Positions 37,509-46,169 of a DNA stretch of 64,000 bases are shown here, piece after piece (the stretch's first letter is position 1; every line of letters starts with the position of its first letter). The notes beneath the pieces were generated by a model. It did not search any database, was not told where the DNA came from, and saw nothing but the letters and a program-made list of their open reading frames with translations. This DNA is from Novosphingobium sp. G106 (lineage in GTDB: Bacteria; Pseudomonadota; Alphaproteobacteria; Sphingomonadales; Sphingomonadaceae): assembly GCF_019075875.1 (NCBI RefSeq), contig NZ_JAHOOZ010000001.1, positions 4,464,001 through 4,528,000 on the forward strand, written 5' to 3'. A program made the translations under genes and the position numbers.

Positions 37509-38422
37509 CGCGCGTTCTCCTTGGCCAACTCTTGGGGGCGCACGCCGAGCAGCTGGCAGATCGCATAGGCCTGCTCGGCGCGGTTGAGCGTGTAGAAATG
37601 GAAGTGACGGACGCCGCCCTGGTAAAGCCGCTGGCAGAGATCGACCGCCACCGTCGCGGCGACCAGCGCGCGCGGGCCGGGGCGCTGGTCTAGCCCTTCG
37701 AAGGCCTGTTCGAGCCAGGCGGGGATCTCGGTATTGCCCGACATGCGGCGGATCGCCTCGAACGAGGTTACCGGCATGATCCCCGGCAGGATCGGCGCGG
37801 TGATACCCGCGGCGAGCGCCTTGTCCAGGAAGCGGAAATAGGCGTCGGTCGAGAAGAAGAACTGGGTGATCGCCTGGCTCGCGCCGGCATCGAGCTTGCG
37901 CTTGAGGTTGTCGAGATCGGCCTCGGCGCTCAACGCTTCGGGGTGGGTTTCGGGATAGGCCGCGACCGAGACTTCGAAATCGTGCAGGAGCTTGAGCCCC
38001 GCGACGAGGTCGGCGGCGCTGGCATAGCCTTCCGGGTGCGGCACGAAGCGCCCGCCATCGGCCGGCGGCGGATCGCCGCGAAGCGCGACGATGTGGCGCA
38101 CGCCCGCTTCCCAGTACTGCGAGGCGACTTCCTCGATCTCGGCCTTGCTCGCGGCGACGCAGGTCAGGTGCGCCGCGGGCACCAGTGCGGTGTCGCGGGC
38201 GATGCGCGCGACGGTGTTGTGCGTGCGCTCGCGCGTCGAGCCGCCGGCGCCATAGGTCACCGAAACGAAGCGCGGAGCGAGCGGAGCCAGCGTCTCGATC
38301 GATTCCCACAGGGTCTCTTCCATCTTCTCCGTCTTGGGCGGGAAGAATTCGAACGAGACGGAAATGTCGCCCGGGAGACCGGCAAAGAGCGGTTCGGCGG
38401 ACGGTCTGGTAACGGCATTCAT
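37505..38422 (-). CDS. metF: 5,10-methylenetetrahydrofolate reductase
   Basis: FAD enzyme making 5-methyl-THF for methionine synthase, 305 aa. It starts with SVSFEFFPPKTEKMEETLW and contains FVSVTYGAGGSTRERTH and HIVALRGDPP, the standard MetF motifs. It overlaps both neighbours by 4 bp (ATGA at each junction), so regulator-metF-metH-metH form a tightly coupled operon for the methionine cycle. Confidence 0.97.
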   Translation of the reverse strand: MNAVTRPSAEPLFAGLPGDISVSFEFFPPKTEKMEETLWESIETLAPLAPRFVSVTYGAGGSTRERTHNTVARIARDTALVPAAHLTCVAASKAEIEEVASQYWEAGVRHIVALRGDPPPADGGRFVPHPEGYASAADLVAGLKLLHDFEVSVAAYPETHPEALSAEADLDNLKRKLDAGASQAITQFFFSTDAYFRFLDKALAAGITAPILPGIMPVTSFEAIRRMSGNTEIPAWLEQAFEGLDQRPGPRALVAATVAVDLCQRLYQGGVRHFHFYTLNRAEQAYAICQLLGVRPQELAKENAR

Positions 38423-39426
38423 CGGCCTGCGGCCCTCTCGGTATTCGTGTCGTTGTGGGTGGTCTCGGGCGCCCTGCGCCCATCCTTGTGCGCCGTCCAG
38501 ATTTTTACCGTGAGCGGCGTGCCGGGCAGGGCGATCGAGGGTTCGGGCGTCAGGCCGGCATCGGACAGCAGTGCCAGCATCTGCTCGTCGGAGAAACCGA
38601 GACGGGCATGGGCGTGGCGTTCGCGCAGTTCCTCACGGTCGTGCGCAGCGAAATCCACCACGGCGATACGACTCCCCGGCCTGGCGACGCGCGCTGCTTC
38701 GGCGAGCACGGTCTCGGGCTCGAGCGCATAGTGCAGCACCTGGTGGAACAGCACGGTATCGAAGCTGGTGTCCGCGAAAGGCAGCGCGGTGAACTCGCCC
38801 TGGACCAGCGAAATCTGCTCGGCGGGGAACTTCTGCAGCCGGGCGCGGGCAATGCGCAGCATCTCGGGGCTCTTGTCGAGCCCGGTGACATGGGCAGAGC
38901 GGGGCGCGAACAGCTCGGCCATGCGCCCGGTGCCGGTGCCGATATCGAGCAGCGAACCCAGTGAGCCCTGGCCGAGCGCCCCCGCCAGCGCTGCCTCGAC
39001 GGGTTCGTCCGGGCTGTGCAGCAAGCGCAGCGTGTCCCAGTCCTCTGCGTGGCGGGCGAAATAGGTCTCGGCGCTGGTCTCGCGCGCGGCGCGGATCGCG
39101 GCGAGGTGGCGGCGGTCTTCGCCGCAGCGCGCGGCGAAAGCGGCATCGTCGCGCTCGGCCGCGGCCAGCAGCTTTGCGGCCGCCGCGCCGAGCGGCGGTG
39201 CGCGGTTCTCGCCGATGCCGCTGCGCAGGAACACCCAGCTGCCTTCCTTGCGTCGCTCGGCAAGGCCCGCGTCGCAGAGGATGCGGATGTGGCGCGAGAC
39301 GCGCGGCTGGCTCTGGCCGAGAACCTGGGCCAACTCCCCCACGGCCAGCTCCATATGCGCCAGCAGGCGCATGATGCGCAGCCGCGTCGGATCGGCGAGC
39401 GCACGGAGGAGGGGATCGATCTTCAT
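38419..39426 (-). CDS. ArsR-type regulator fused to a SAM-dependent methyltransferase domain
   Basis: A 335 aa fusion. Residues about 1-90 are an ArsR winged helix (LLRALADPTRLRIMRLLAHME, then QSQPRVSRHIRILCDAGLAERR); residues about 150-300 are a class I methyltransferase (LLDIGTGTGRMAELFAP, motif I; FHQVLHYALEPETVLAEAARV). As first gene of the metF-metH operon with a palindrome at its start, it most likely senses SAM or S-adenosylhomocysteine, as the SahR group of ArsR regulators does. Whether the domain still methylates is unknown. Confidence 0.9.
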   Translation of the reverse strand: MKIDPLLRALADPTRLRIMRLLAHMELAVGELAQVLGQSQPRVSRHIRILCDAGLAERRKEGSWVFLRSGIGENRAPPLGAAAAKLLAAAERDDAAFAARCGEDRRHLAAIRAARETSAETYFARHAEDWDTLRLLHSPDEPVEAALAGALGQGSLGSLLDIGTGTGRMAELFAPRSAHVTGLDKSPEMLRIARARLQKFPAEQISLVQGEFTALPFADTSFDTVLFHQVLHYALEPETVLAEAARVARPGSRIAVVDFAAHDREELRERHAHARLGFSDEQMLALLSDAGLTPEPSIALPGTPLTVKIWTAHKDGRRAPETTHNDTNTERAAGR

Positions 39427-39432
39427 GGGACA

Positions 39433-39456
39433 TCATATAAAGAAATCTTTATATGA
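39433..39456. promoter_or_regulatory. 10-4-10 palindrome, probable operator of the methionine-cycle operon
   Basis: Arms TCATATAAAG and CTTTATATGA, perfectly complementary, with spacer AAAT. It ends 6 bases before the regulator's start codon and is very AT-rich against a GC-rich background. No separate ribosome binding site is visible. Confidence 0.8.
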
Positions 39457-39559
39457 CTTCAACCCGCAGATTTAGGTAGATTTACGTGGCTTCTTTGCCG
39501 TTTGCCATCATTTTGGCGCTCGTCTAATCTGCGGCGGGCCAGATCGAAAAGGGATACGC

Positions 39560-39862
39560 ATGAAGAAAATCGCCGCAAAAGTCCTTGGCGCCGCCTTTGC
39601 GACAGCCGCCGCTCTGGCGCTTTCCGCCTGCGGCAGCTCGGACAAGGCCAGCGAAGGTGCCCAGGCCGAGAACGTCGAGATGCCCGCCGAGGAAGCGATG
39701 AACACGGCCGATGCCGGTGCCACGCCCGTCGCCGATGCCGGTACCGATGCCGCTGCCATGGCGAGCGATGTCGCCGGCGAAGCTGCTGCCGGTGCAAGCA
39801 CCGCTGCCGAAGCCACGCCGAAGCCGGCCGAGAAGAAGGCGCCGGCCGAAAAGAAGATGTGA
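39560..39862 (+). CDS. Small alanine-rich lipoprotein
   Basis: A 100 aa predicted lipoprotein: MKKIAAKVLGAAFATAAALA then LSAC as lipobox, followed by a low-complexity Ala/Glu/Thr/Pro tail ending KPAEKKAPAEKKM. The basic C-terminus could contact peptidoglycan or nucleic acid. Divergent from the methionine-cycle operon and followed by a terminator at 39890-39920, so it is a single-gene unit. It resembles the tandem lipoproteins at 51905-52688 in signal peptide and composition. Function unknown. Confidence 0.8.
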   Translation: MKKIAAKVLGAAFATAAALALSACGSSDKASEGAQAENVEMPAEEAMNTADAGATPVADAGTDAAAMASDVAGEAAAGASTAAEATPKPAEKKAPAEKKM

Positions 39863-39889
39863 TCTTCGCGCGCCGGCTTAGCGCTCAAC

Positions 39890-39920
39890 GAAGCCCTCCC
39901 CGCGGGGAGGGCTTTTTGTT
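39890..39920 (+). terminator. Rho-independent terminator
   Basis: Perfect hairpin AAGCCCTCCCC and GGGGAGGGCTT with a short GC loop followed by TTTTTGTTT, 30 bp after the lipoprotein stop. Confidence 0.92.
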
Positions 39921-39954
39921 TGCATGACGCAGACCTAGGCGGCATCAGAATTCC

Positions 39955-41610
39955 ATGCCCGATACGCTCAAGATCACGCTCGCCCAGATGAACCAGTCGG
40001 TCGGCGATCTCGCCGGCAATGCCGCAGCCATGCTCGCGGCGCGCGACCGGGCGAAAGGCGCCGATCTCATCGCCTTTCCCGAACTCCAGCTGATCGGCTA
40101 TCCGCCCGAGGACCTGATCCTCAAGCCCGCGCTGATCGAGCGCGCCGCGGCCGAGCTCGACAAGCTGGCCCAGGCGACCAACAGCGATGGACCGGCGATG
40201 CTGGTCGGCTCGGTCTTCGTCCGCGACGGCGCGTTGCACAACGGCGTGGCGCTGCTCGACGGCGGCCGGGTCGCGGCGACGCGGTTCAAGCACGAGCTGC
40301 CCAACTACGGCACTTTCGACGAGATGCGGCTATTCCAGCCAGGGCCGCTGCCCGAGCCGATCATCGTGCGCGGCACCATGATCGGCGTGCCGATCTGCGA
40401 AGATATCTGGCAGCCCGAAGTCTGCCGGCATCTGGCGGACTTCGGCGCCGAGATCTTCGTCTGCATCAACGGCAGCCCTTACGAGATCGACAAGGACACC
40501 CTGCGCATCGACGGCGTCGCCAAGCGGCGCGCGGTCGATACCGGCCTGCCGCTCGCCTATCTCAACCGCGTCGGCGGTCAGGACGAGCTGGTGTTCGACG
40601 GGGCGAGCTTCGTGGTCAACGGCGACGGCGGCCTCGCGGTCCAGATGAAGGACTGGGAAGAACAGGAAGTCGAGACCCGCTGGACCAAGACCGCCAAGGG
40701 CTGGCGCTGCGACCGCGGCGAGATCGCGCCGCTCGCCGACCATCCTGAGGACATCTACTGCGCCATGGTCATGGCGCTGCGCGACTATGTCGACCGCAAC
40801 CGCTTCCCCGGCGTGGTCCTGGGCATGTCGGGCGGTATCGACAGCGCGATCTGTGCGGCGATCGCCGCCGACGCGCTCGGCCCCGACCGCGTCTGGCCGG
40901 TCATGCTGCCCAGCCGCTTCACCAGCCAGGAAAGCCTTGACGATGCCGCCGAATGCGCGCGGCTGCTCGGCTGCAAGCACGACATCATCCCGATCCAGCC
41001 AGCGGTTGCCGGCTTCGATGAAATGCTGGCGGACAGCTTCGCCGACAAGGCGGTCGACATCACCGAGGAGAACCTGCAGTCGCGCATCCGCGGGACGACC
41101 TTGATGGCGCTGTCCAACAAGTTCGGTCACATGCTGATGACCACGGGCAACAAGTCCGAGATGAGCGTCGGCTATGCGACGATCTATGGCGACATGGCGG
41201 GCGGCTACAATCCGATCAAGGACGCCTACAAGATGACGGTGTTCTCGATCTCGAAGTGGCGCAACCAGCACAAGCCCAAGATCGGCCTCGGCCGCGACGG
41301 GCCCGTGATCCCCGAGAACATCATCGTCAAGCCGCCGAGCGCCGAGCTGCGCCCCGACCAGAAGGATTCGGACTCGCTGCCGCCCTACGAGGTGCTCGAT
41401 CCGATCCTGCTCGGCCTCGTCGAGCACGAGAAGTCGGTCGACCAGCTCGTTTCCGAGGGTTTCGACCGGCCGACCGTGGTGCGCATCGAGCGCCTGCTCC
41501 ACCTCGCCGAATACAAGCGCCGCCAGGCCCCTCCGGGGGTCAAGCTCGGCACGCGCAACTTCGGCCGCGACCGGCGTTACCCGATCACGCATTCGTTCCG
41601 CACGGCATGA
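39955..41610 (+). CDS. nadE: NAD+ synthase (glutamine-hydrolysing)
   Basis: Last step of NAD synthesis, amidating nicotinate adenine dinucleotide. The 551 aa protein has an N-terminal nitrilase-type glutaminase (Glu in DLIAFPELQLIGYPPEDL, Lys in RFKHELPNYG, Cys in GVPICEDIWQPEV) and a C-terminal ATP-dependent synthetase with the P-loop GMSGGIDSAICAAIAADALG. It overlaps the gltX start by 4 bp (ATGA at 41607-41610). Confidence 0.97.
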   Translation: MPDTLKITLAQMNQSVGDLAGNAAAMLAARDRAKGADLIAFPELQLIGYPPEDLILKPALIERAAAELDKLAQATNSDGPAMLVGSVFVRDGALHNGVALLDGGRVAATRFKHELPNYGTFDEMRLFQPGPLPEPIIVRGTMIGVPICEDIWQPEVCRHLADFGAEIFVCINGSPYEIDKDTLRIDGVAKRRAVDTGLPLAYLNRVGGQDELVFDGASFVVNGDGGLAVQMKDWEEQEVETRWTKTAKGWRCDRGEIAPLADHPEDIYCAMVMALRDYVDRNRFPGVVLGMSGGIDSAICAAIAADALGPDRVWPVMLPSRFTSQESLDDAAECARLLGCKHDIIPIQPAVAGFDEMLADSFADKAVDITEENLQSRIRGTTLMALSNKFGHMLMTTGNKSEMSVGYATIYGDMAGGYNPIKDAYKMTVFSISKWRNQHKPKIGLGRDGPVIPENIIVKPPSAELRPDQKDSDSLPPYEVLDPILLGLVEHEKSVDQLVSEGFDRPTVVRIERLLHLAEYKRRQAPPGVKLGTRNFGRDRRYPITHSFRTA

Positions 41611-42944
41611 CCAGATCCACCCGTTTCGCCCCGTCTCCGACGGGAATGCTGCACGTCGGCAACGTTCGCATGGCGTTGCACAACTGGCTGCTCGCCAAGC
41701 GGCTGGGCGGGCGCTTCCTGCTGCGGATCGACGATACCGACAAGGAGCGCAGCCGCGAGGACTATGTCGAGGCGATCCGGGCCGATCTCGCCTGGCTGGG
41801 GCTCGTGCCCGACGGCGAGGAGCGGCAGTCGTCGCGGTTCGAGCTCTACGAGCGCGAGTTCCAGCGGCTGGCCGACGGGGGCCGGGTCTACCGCTGCTAC
41901 GAGACCGCGCAGGAGCTCGAACTCAAGCGCAAGGTGCAGCTGGGCCGCGGCCTGCCGCCGATCTACGACCGCGCCGCGCTGAAGCTGACCGAGGCCGATC
42001 ATGTAGCTAAAGCAGCCGCCGGGCAGGCTCCGCACTGGCGCTTCCTGCTCGACCACGACATGCCGATCGAATGGACCGACGGCATCCGCGGACCTCAGCA
42101 TTTCGATGCGCGGCAGATGTCCGACCCGGTGATCCGCCGTGCCGACGGTTCGTGGCTCTATATGCTGCCCTCTGTGATCGACGACATCGCCATGGGCGTC
42201 ACCGACGTCCTGCGCGGCGAGGATCACGTTTCCAACACCGCCACGCAGGTGCAGATGTTCGGCGCACTCGGTGCGCCGGCGCCGAACTTTTCGCACGAGG
42301 CGCTGCTGGTCGGCGCCGAGGGCAAGCTGTCGAAGCGGCTCGGCTCGCTAGGCTTGGCCGAGCTGCGCGAGGCTGGGATCGAGCCCGAGGCACTGATCGC
42401 GCTGCTGGCCCGGCTGGGTACTTCGGATCCGGTCGATCCCGCGCTCGACGCCACCGCGCTGGCGGCGAGTTTCGAGCTCGCCCATTTTGGCCGCGCACCC
42501 GCGCGTTTCGACGAAGCCGAATTGCACCGGATCAACGCTGCGATCGTCCACCGCCTTCCTTTCGGCCGTGTGGCCCACTTGCTGCCTGAAGGCATGAGCG
42601 AGGCCGGCTGGGACGCGATCCGGCCCAACCTCGCGCATATCGGCGAGGCAGCTGAATGGTGGCAGGTGGTAACCGGCCCGGTCGCTCCGCCCGAATTCGA
42701 TGCCGAAACCCGGGAATACCTGGCGCTCGCCGCAGACAGGCTCGGCACTCTGCCTTGGAGCGGCGAGATCTGGCAGGCGCTGACCGGCGACCTGAAGCAG
42801 GCGACGGGCCGCAAGGGCAAGCTCCTGTTCCTGCCGCTCCGCCAGGCGCTCACCGGTCGCGATCACGGCCCCGACATGGCGGCGCTGCTGCCGCTGATCG
42901 GACAGGACGCGGCGGTGGCGCGGCTTCGGTTCGCCGCAAACTAA
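41607..42944 (+). CDS. gltX: Glutamyl-tRNA synthetase (short second-type)
   Basis: Class I synthetase of 445 aa. The HIGH-type motif is FAPSPTGMLHVGNVRMALHN and the KMSKS equivalent is KLSKRLGS. Alphaproteobacteria usually carry two GluRS genes; this length and LSKRLGS motif match the shorter one. Its tRNA specificity (Glu, Gln or both) cannot be decided here. Translationally coupled to nadE. Confidence 0.93.
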   Translation: MTRSTRFAPSPTGMLHVGNVRMALHNWLLAKRLGGRFLLRIDDTDKERSREDYVEAIRADLAWLGLVPDGEERQSSRFELYEREFQRLADGGRVYRCYETAQELELKRKVQLGRGLPPIYDRAALKLTEADHVAKAAAGQAPHWRFLLDHDMPIEWTDGIRGPQHFDARQMSDPVIRRADGSWLYMLPSVIDDIAMGVTDVLRGEDHVSNTATQVQMFGALGAPAPNFSHEALLVGAEGKLSKRLGSLGLAELREAGIEPEALIALLARLGTSDPVDPALDATALAASFELAHFGRAPARFDEAELHRINAAIVHRLPFGRVAHLLPEGMSEAGWDAIRPNLAHIGEAAEWWQVVTGPVAPPEFDAETREYLALAADRLGTLPWSGEIWQALTGDLKQATGRKGKLLFLPLRQALTGRDHGPDMAALLPLIGQDAAVARLRFAAN

Positions 42945-43109
42945 ACGGCCGGCAGGCTCGTTAAGCCACAGGCAAGCAACGCCTGCTAGATGGGGCGGCG
43001 TCGATTCTCGGGATCGGCGAAGGTGGCGCACAAAGGCGCCGTGAGGCAACAGCCGGCAGGTATCTCGGCGAAGGTTCGCTACCAGGCCGACAATTGTTCA
43101 GGAAAATAG

Positions 43110-43670
43110 ATGGTTAGATCAATGCTTGGCGCGATGGCCATGGCCGCTGCGCTCGTATCTGCTCCCGCGATGGCGACGACTTTCATTACCGATCCGATCT
43201 CGAATCCCTCCAGCCAGTGGAACGGCATCGACTATTGGGGCGTCCAGGTTTCGCAATTCTCCAAGATCGATCAGACGCTGACGTTCGACATTGCCTCCGA
43301 TAGCAAGATCGACCTGTTCATCCAGGGCTCGCCAAAGTTCCAGTTCACCGATCTGCTGCTGAACGGTCAGTCGATCGCCGGCAATTTCACCGTCGGTAAT
43401 TCGCTGAACCTCACCGCGACCGGCTATTCGGCCGCCGGTCCCGCCACGCTGCGCTTCGTGGGTGACTACACTTGCGCGAATTGCTGGGGCGACTGGTTTG
43501 GCGGTTATGTCCAGGCGACGAAGGCCGCTCTTCCTGGCGTTCCCGCCCTGCCGGACCCATCGCATTCGGCCGCGGTTCCCGAGCCGGCGACCTGGGCGAT
43601 GACGATCGCGGGCATCGGCTTGATCGGCGGTGCCATGCGCCGCCGCCGGGCAAAGACCAGCTTCGCCTGA
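43110..43670 (+). CDS. PEPxxWA-CTERM sorting domain protein
   Basis: Exported protein of 186 aa. A signal peptide (MLGAMAMAAALVSAPAMA) leads a beta-rich body, and the C-terminus has AVPEPATWAMTIAGIGLIGG plus a basic tail MRRRRAK: the PEPxxWA-CTERM signal recognised by an exosortase in sphingomonads. It probably ends up at the cell surface or in the matrix. No exosortase gene is in the window. Confidence 0.93.
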   Translation: MVRSMLGAMAMAAALVSAPAMATTFITDPISNPSSQWNGIDYWGVQVSQFSKIDQTLTFDIASDSKIDLFIQGSPKFQFTDLLLNGQSIAGNFTVGNSLNLTATGYSAAGPATLRFVGDYTCANCWGDWFGGYVQATKAALPGVPALPDPSHSAAVPEPATWAMTIAGIGLIGGAMRRRRAKTSFA

Positions 43671-43707
43671 GGCCGTTGACCTCAACAAGCCGCCTCGAGT
43701 TCCTGCG

Positions 43708-44067
43708 TCAAGCGACCTGGATGCTGAACGCGAACCACGCACCTTTTGTGTGATCGTACAGTTGCACCACCTCATCGGTCGCGGTGAGCGTGTAGTGGCT
43801 CAATGAGCGCCGGTCGTACCCCTTTGCCGTCAGGCCATCGATCTCGAGCGAGACGAACGAGTCGTCGCCGGCATCGTACAGTTCGGAAAGGGTCCCGCTG
43901 AACTTTGCCGATCGATCGCCATCGAACCCCAGCAGACGGTCTCCACGCGTTTCCGCCGCGATCAGCAAGTCCTGTCCGGTCGCATGATCATGGACGCCCG
44001 CCACCTTCTTGCCGAAAATGAAGGCATGGGCGGCAGCAGCGATCATGGCTCGGGTGTGCGGTAGCAT
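43708..44067 (-). CDS. Hypothetical protein
   Basis: A 119 aa protein that I do not recognise. It begins with a helical stretch (MIAAAAHAFIFGKK) and continues with beta-rich sequence (SAKFSGTLSELYDAGDDSFVSLEID, HYTLTATDEVVQLYDHTKGAW). AGGTGGCGGG precedes ATG 44067; ATG 44046 is an alternative. It lies after the alpha/beta hydrolase gene in the same direction, with a 76 bp gap. Confidence 0.55.
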   Translation of the reverse strand: MLPHTRAMIAAAAHAFIFGKKVAGVHDHATGQDLLIAAETRGDRLLGFDGDRSAKFSGTLSELYDAGDDSFVSLEIDGLTAKGYDRRSLSHYTLTATDEVVQLYDHTKGAWFAFSIQVA

Positions 44068-44143
44068 CCCGCCACCTGACAGCGACCGAGCGAGGAAGCA
44101 AGCAGTCTGGCGAAACTGACAGCAGCTTCCGGGTGGCGGCCCG

Positions 44144-45070
44144 CTATCGCGAGCGCGCCGCGATCCACGACAGGACTATGCCCTTGATCGCGGCGACGAA
44201 GGCCAGGGGGCTGTCGATCGGCGGATAGTGCGTCGCTCCAGGCATGGTGAAGACGACCGTCCTGCCCTGCGAGGCTGCGCTGATGACGTCGCTCGCGGTC
44301 TCGTCGGCCAGATGCGAATGCTCCGCGACGATCGCGGCCGTTTGGCAGCGATAGTCCTTGAGCGCGTCGAGCAGCTCGAACGCCAGGTTGATCGTCATGC
44401 CCTGCGCGGTATCGTATTTCGAAGTCCAGCCGCCCTCGGCCGGCCGGAACGAATGGCGGGCGATGTGCTCCAGGATGCGGGGCGCGTCGATCGGCAAGAG
44501 CGGCGCGGGCGTCAGGCGGAAACGCGCAACGGCATCCTCGTAGTCGGCATAGACCCGCGGCGGCTTGGCCGGAGGGCGTCCCTCGGTCAGGACCTTGATC
44601 GCATGGTCCTTCTCGAGCCGCGCATAGCGCAGGCCGTCGACCGAGATGACGCCCAGCAGCGCTTCGTCGTTGGGGATGGCTGCGCGCAGGGCGAACTGCG
44701 CACCGGCGCTGTGGCCGACCAGTGTGGGGGGAATTGCCGCGTCCAGCATCCCGGAGGCGGCCAGCACGCCCATGATCTCGGCGGTGATGAAGGTCTGCGA
44801 ATATTCGGGCCGCCGGTCCGAATCGCCGCAGCCGGACAGGTCGATCGCCGCAACGTTGAACTGATCGGCGAAAAGCGGTGCGACGTGATCGAACCAGTGC
44901 GTGTGGCCGCCGCTCGCCGGTATGAACAGCAGCCCCGGCCGCCTCGGATCGCCCCACTGCGCGTAGTGGATACGGCAGCCCTCGACTTCGGTGAAATGGC
45001 TTTGTCCGGCCTGGGCCAGCGCGCGCGTGAGCCAGTCGGGAGCGTTTTGTTGAGACACGGTAGAATGCAT
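44144..45070 (-). CDS. Alpha/beta hydrolase
   Basis: A 308 aa alpha/beta-hydrolase-fold enzyme. The nucleophile elbow is TLVGHSAGAQFAL, the oxyanion segment PASGGHTHWFDHV, and the late His GATHYPPIDSPLAF. It resembles epoxide-hydrolase or lactonase-like members; the substrate is not evident. Divergent from the response regulator gene. Confidence 0.88.
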   Translation of the reverse strand: MHSTVSQQNAPDWLTRALAQAGQSHFTEVEGCRIHYAQWGDPRRPGLLFIPASGGHTHWFDHVAPLFADQFNVAAIDLSGCGDSDRRPEYSQTFITAEIMGVLAASGMLDAAIPPTLVGHSAGAQFALRAAIPNDEALLGVISVDGLRYARLEKDHAIKVLTEGRPPAKPPRVYADYEDAVARFRLTPAPLLPIDAPRILEHIARHSFRPAEGGWTSKYDTAQGMTINLAFELLDALKDYRCQTAAIVAEHSHLADETASDVISAASQGRTVVFTMPGATHYPPIDSPLAFVAAIKGIVLSWIAARSR

Positions 45071-45231
45071 GCGCGGTTCCTATTCGCTCGCGGCGCCCCG
45101 TCCAGCAAGATCATCGACCCATCGAGGTTCGTCGTAGCTTCGCCTCTTTCTGCCGATATTAGCCAGTGCCGTTTACTATCCGGAGAGGCGAATCCGGTCA
45201 CTCTGCCTGCGCGGGGTCGATTGGAAGCTCT

Positions 45232-45630
45232 ATGGTATCGAAGCAACTGAAGCGCGCGTCCCGGTCCGCCAGGATCCTGATCCTCGAAGACGACCTGCTC
45301 AACGCGTTCCTCATCGAGGATACGCTGAAGCAGGCCGGGCACGAGATCGTCGGGCCGGCCAAGACCGTTCCGCAGGCGCTCGGGCTGCTCGAAAGGGGCG
45401 GTACCGATGCGGCGATCCTCGATCTCCAGATCAACGACGAGATGTCCTACGAAGTCGGCCGCAAGCTCGATGAGCTGAGCATCCCGTGGGCGATCACGAC
45501 TGCCCATCCGCCCAGTTTCGTCGGCCCGCAATTTTCGCATGTCGCGTTCCTGAGCAAGCCGTTCGGCGTCGCCGCCTTGCTGGACCTCATCGAGAAGTTG
45601 CTCGATCCGCCGGGCGAGCCCAAGCGGTAG
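45232..45630 (+). CDS. Single-domain response regulator
   Basis: A 132 aa receiver-only protein. Acidic pocket residues in ILILEDDLLNAFLIEDTL, phospho-acceptor Asp in AAILDLQIND, Thr in AITTAHPP and Lys in FLSKPFGVA are all present. ATG at 45232 follows GGAAG. No histidine kinase is adjacent, so it probably works in a phosphorelay or as a diffusible modulator. Confidence 0.9.
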   Translation: MVSKQLKRASRSARILILEDDLLNAFLIEDTLKQAGHEIVGPAKTVPQALGLLERGGTDAAILDLQINDEMSYEVGRKLDELSIPWAITTAHPPSFVGPQFSHVAFLSKPFGVAALLDLIEKLLDPPGEPKR

Positions 45631-45646
45631 CGCCGGCTCCTCGCGG

Positions 45647-46072
45647 TTATCCTCGCATGACGCTGGTCGGGCTGATCCACAAGGTGCGTGGCTTGCGGTG
45701 TTCGAGCAGCCACTCGCCGCCGACCTTGCGCAGCCGGTCGTCGTAGTAGCCGTTGTGGTCGATCCCGGCGTTGCTGGTGACCAGCCAGTAGGTACGCACT
45801 TTCGCGGCGTCGCCGGCCAGTTCGACCTTACAGGTCGTCAGGTGGTGGCTGATGAAGCCCGGCGCGCGGTCGCTCGGCTGGGTGATGATCGAGGCGCCGC
45901 CCATCCAGGAACGGATCGCCTCGCGCCCGGCGATCGCCTCGTCCAGTTGCAGCACGCCGTCCTCGGTGAAGCATTTGGCATAGATGTCGGCCTTGCGCGC
46001 GTCGCCGGCCTGGGTGCAGGTGGCCAGCCGGTCGGCGATGGCGAGCCGGTCCTTCATTTCCTCGTCGGTCAT
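45647..46072 (-). CDS. SnoaL/NTF2-like domain protein
   Basis: A 141 aa cone-shaped-barrel protein: MTDEEMKDRLAIADRLATCT, YAKCFTEDGVLQLDEAIAGREAIRSWM-type motifs and a C-terminal strand EWLLEHRKPRTLWI. Such proteins act as small isomerases, dehydratases or accessory domains in catabolism. AAGGGAGACGAGA precedes the ATG. Substrate unknown. Confidence 0.85.
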   Translation of the reverse strand: MTDEEMKDRLAIADRLATCTQAGDARKADIYAKCFTEDGVLQLDEAIAGREAIRSWMGGASIITQPSDRAPGFISHHLTTCKVELAGDAAKVRTYWLVTSNAGIDHNGYYDDRLRKVGGEWLLEHRKPRTLWISPTSVMRG

Positions 46073-46169
46073 TCTCGTCTCCCTTGTAGATGCGAGCCTA
46101 CCGCGGGCGAAGGCGCAGGCAAGGAATAGCTTTCCCCCGGCACCGGGCTCCCCTATCGCGTCGCGCCTC

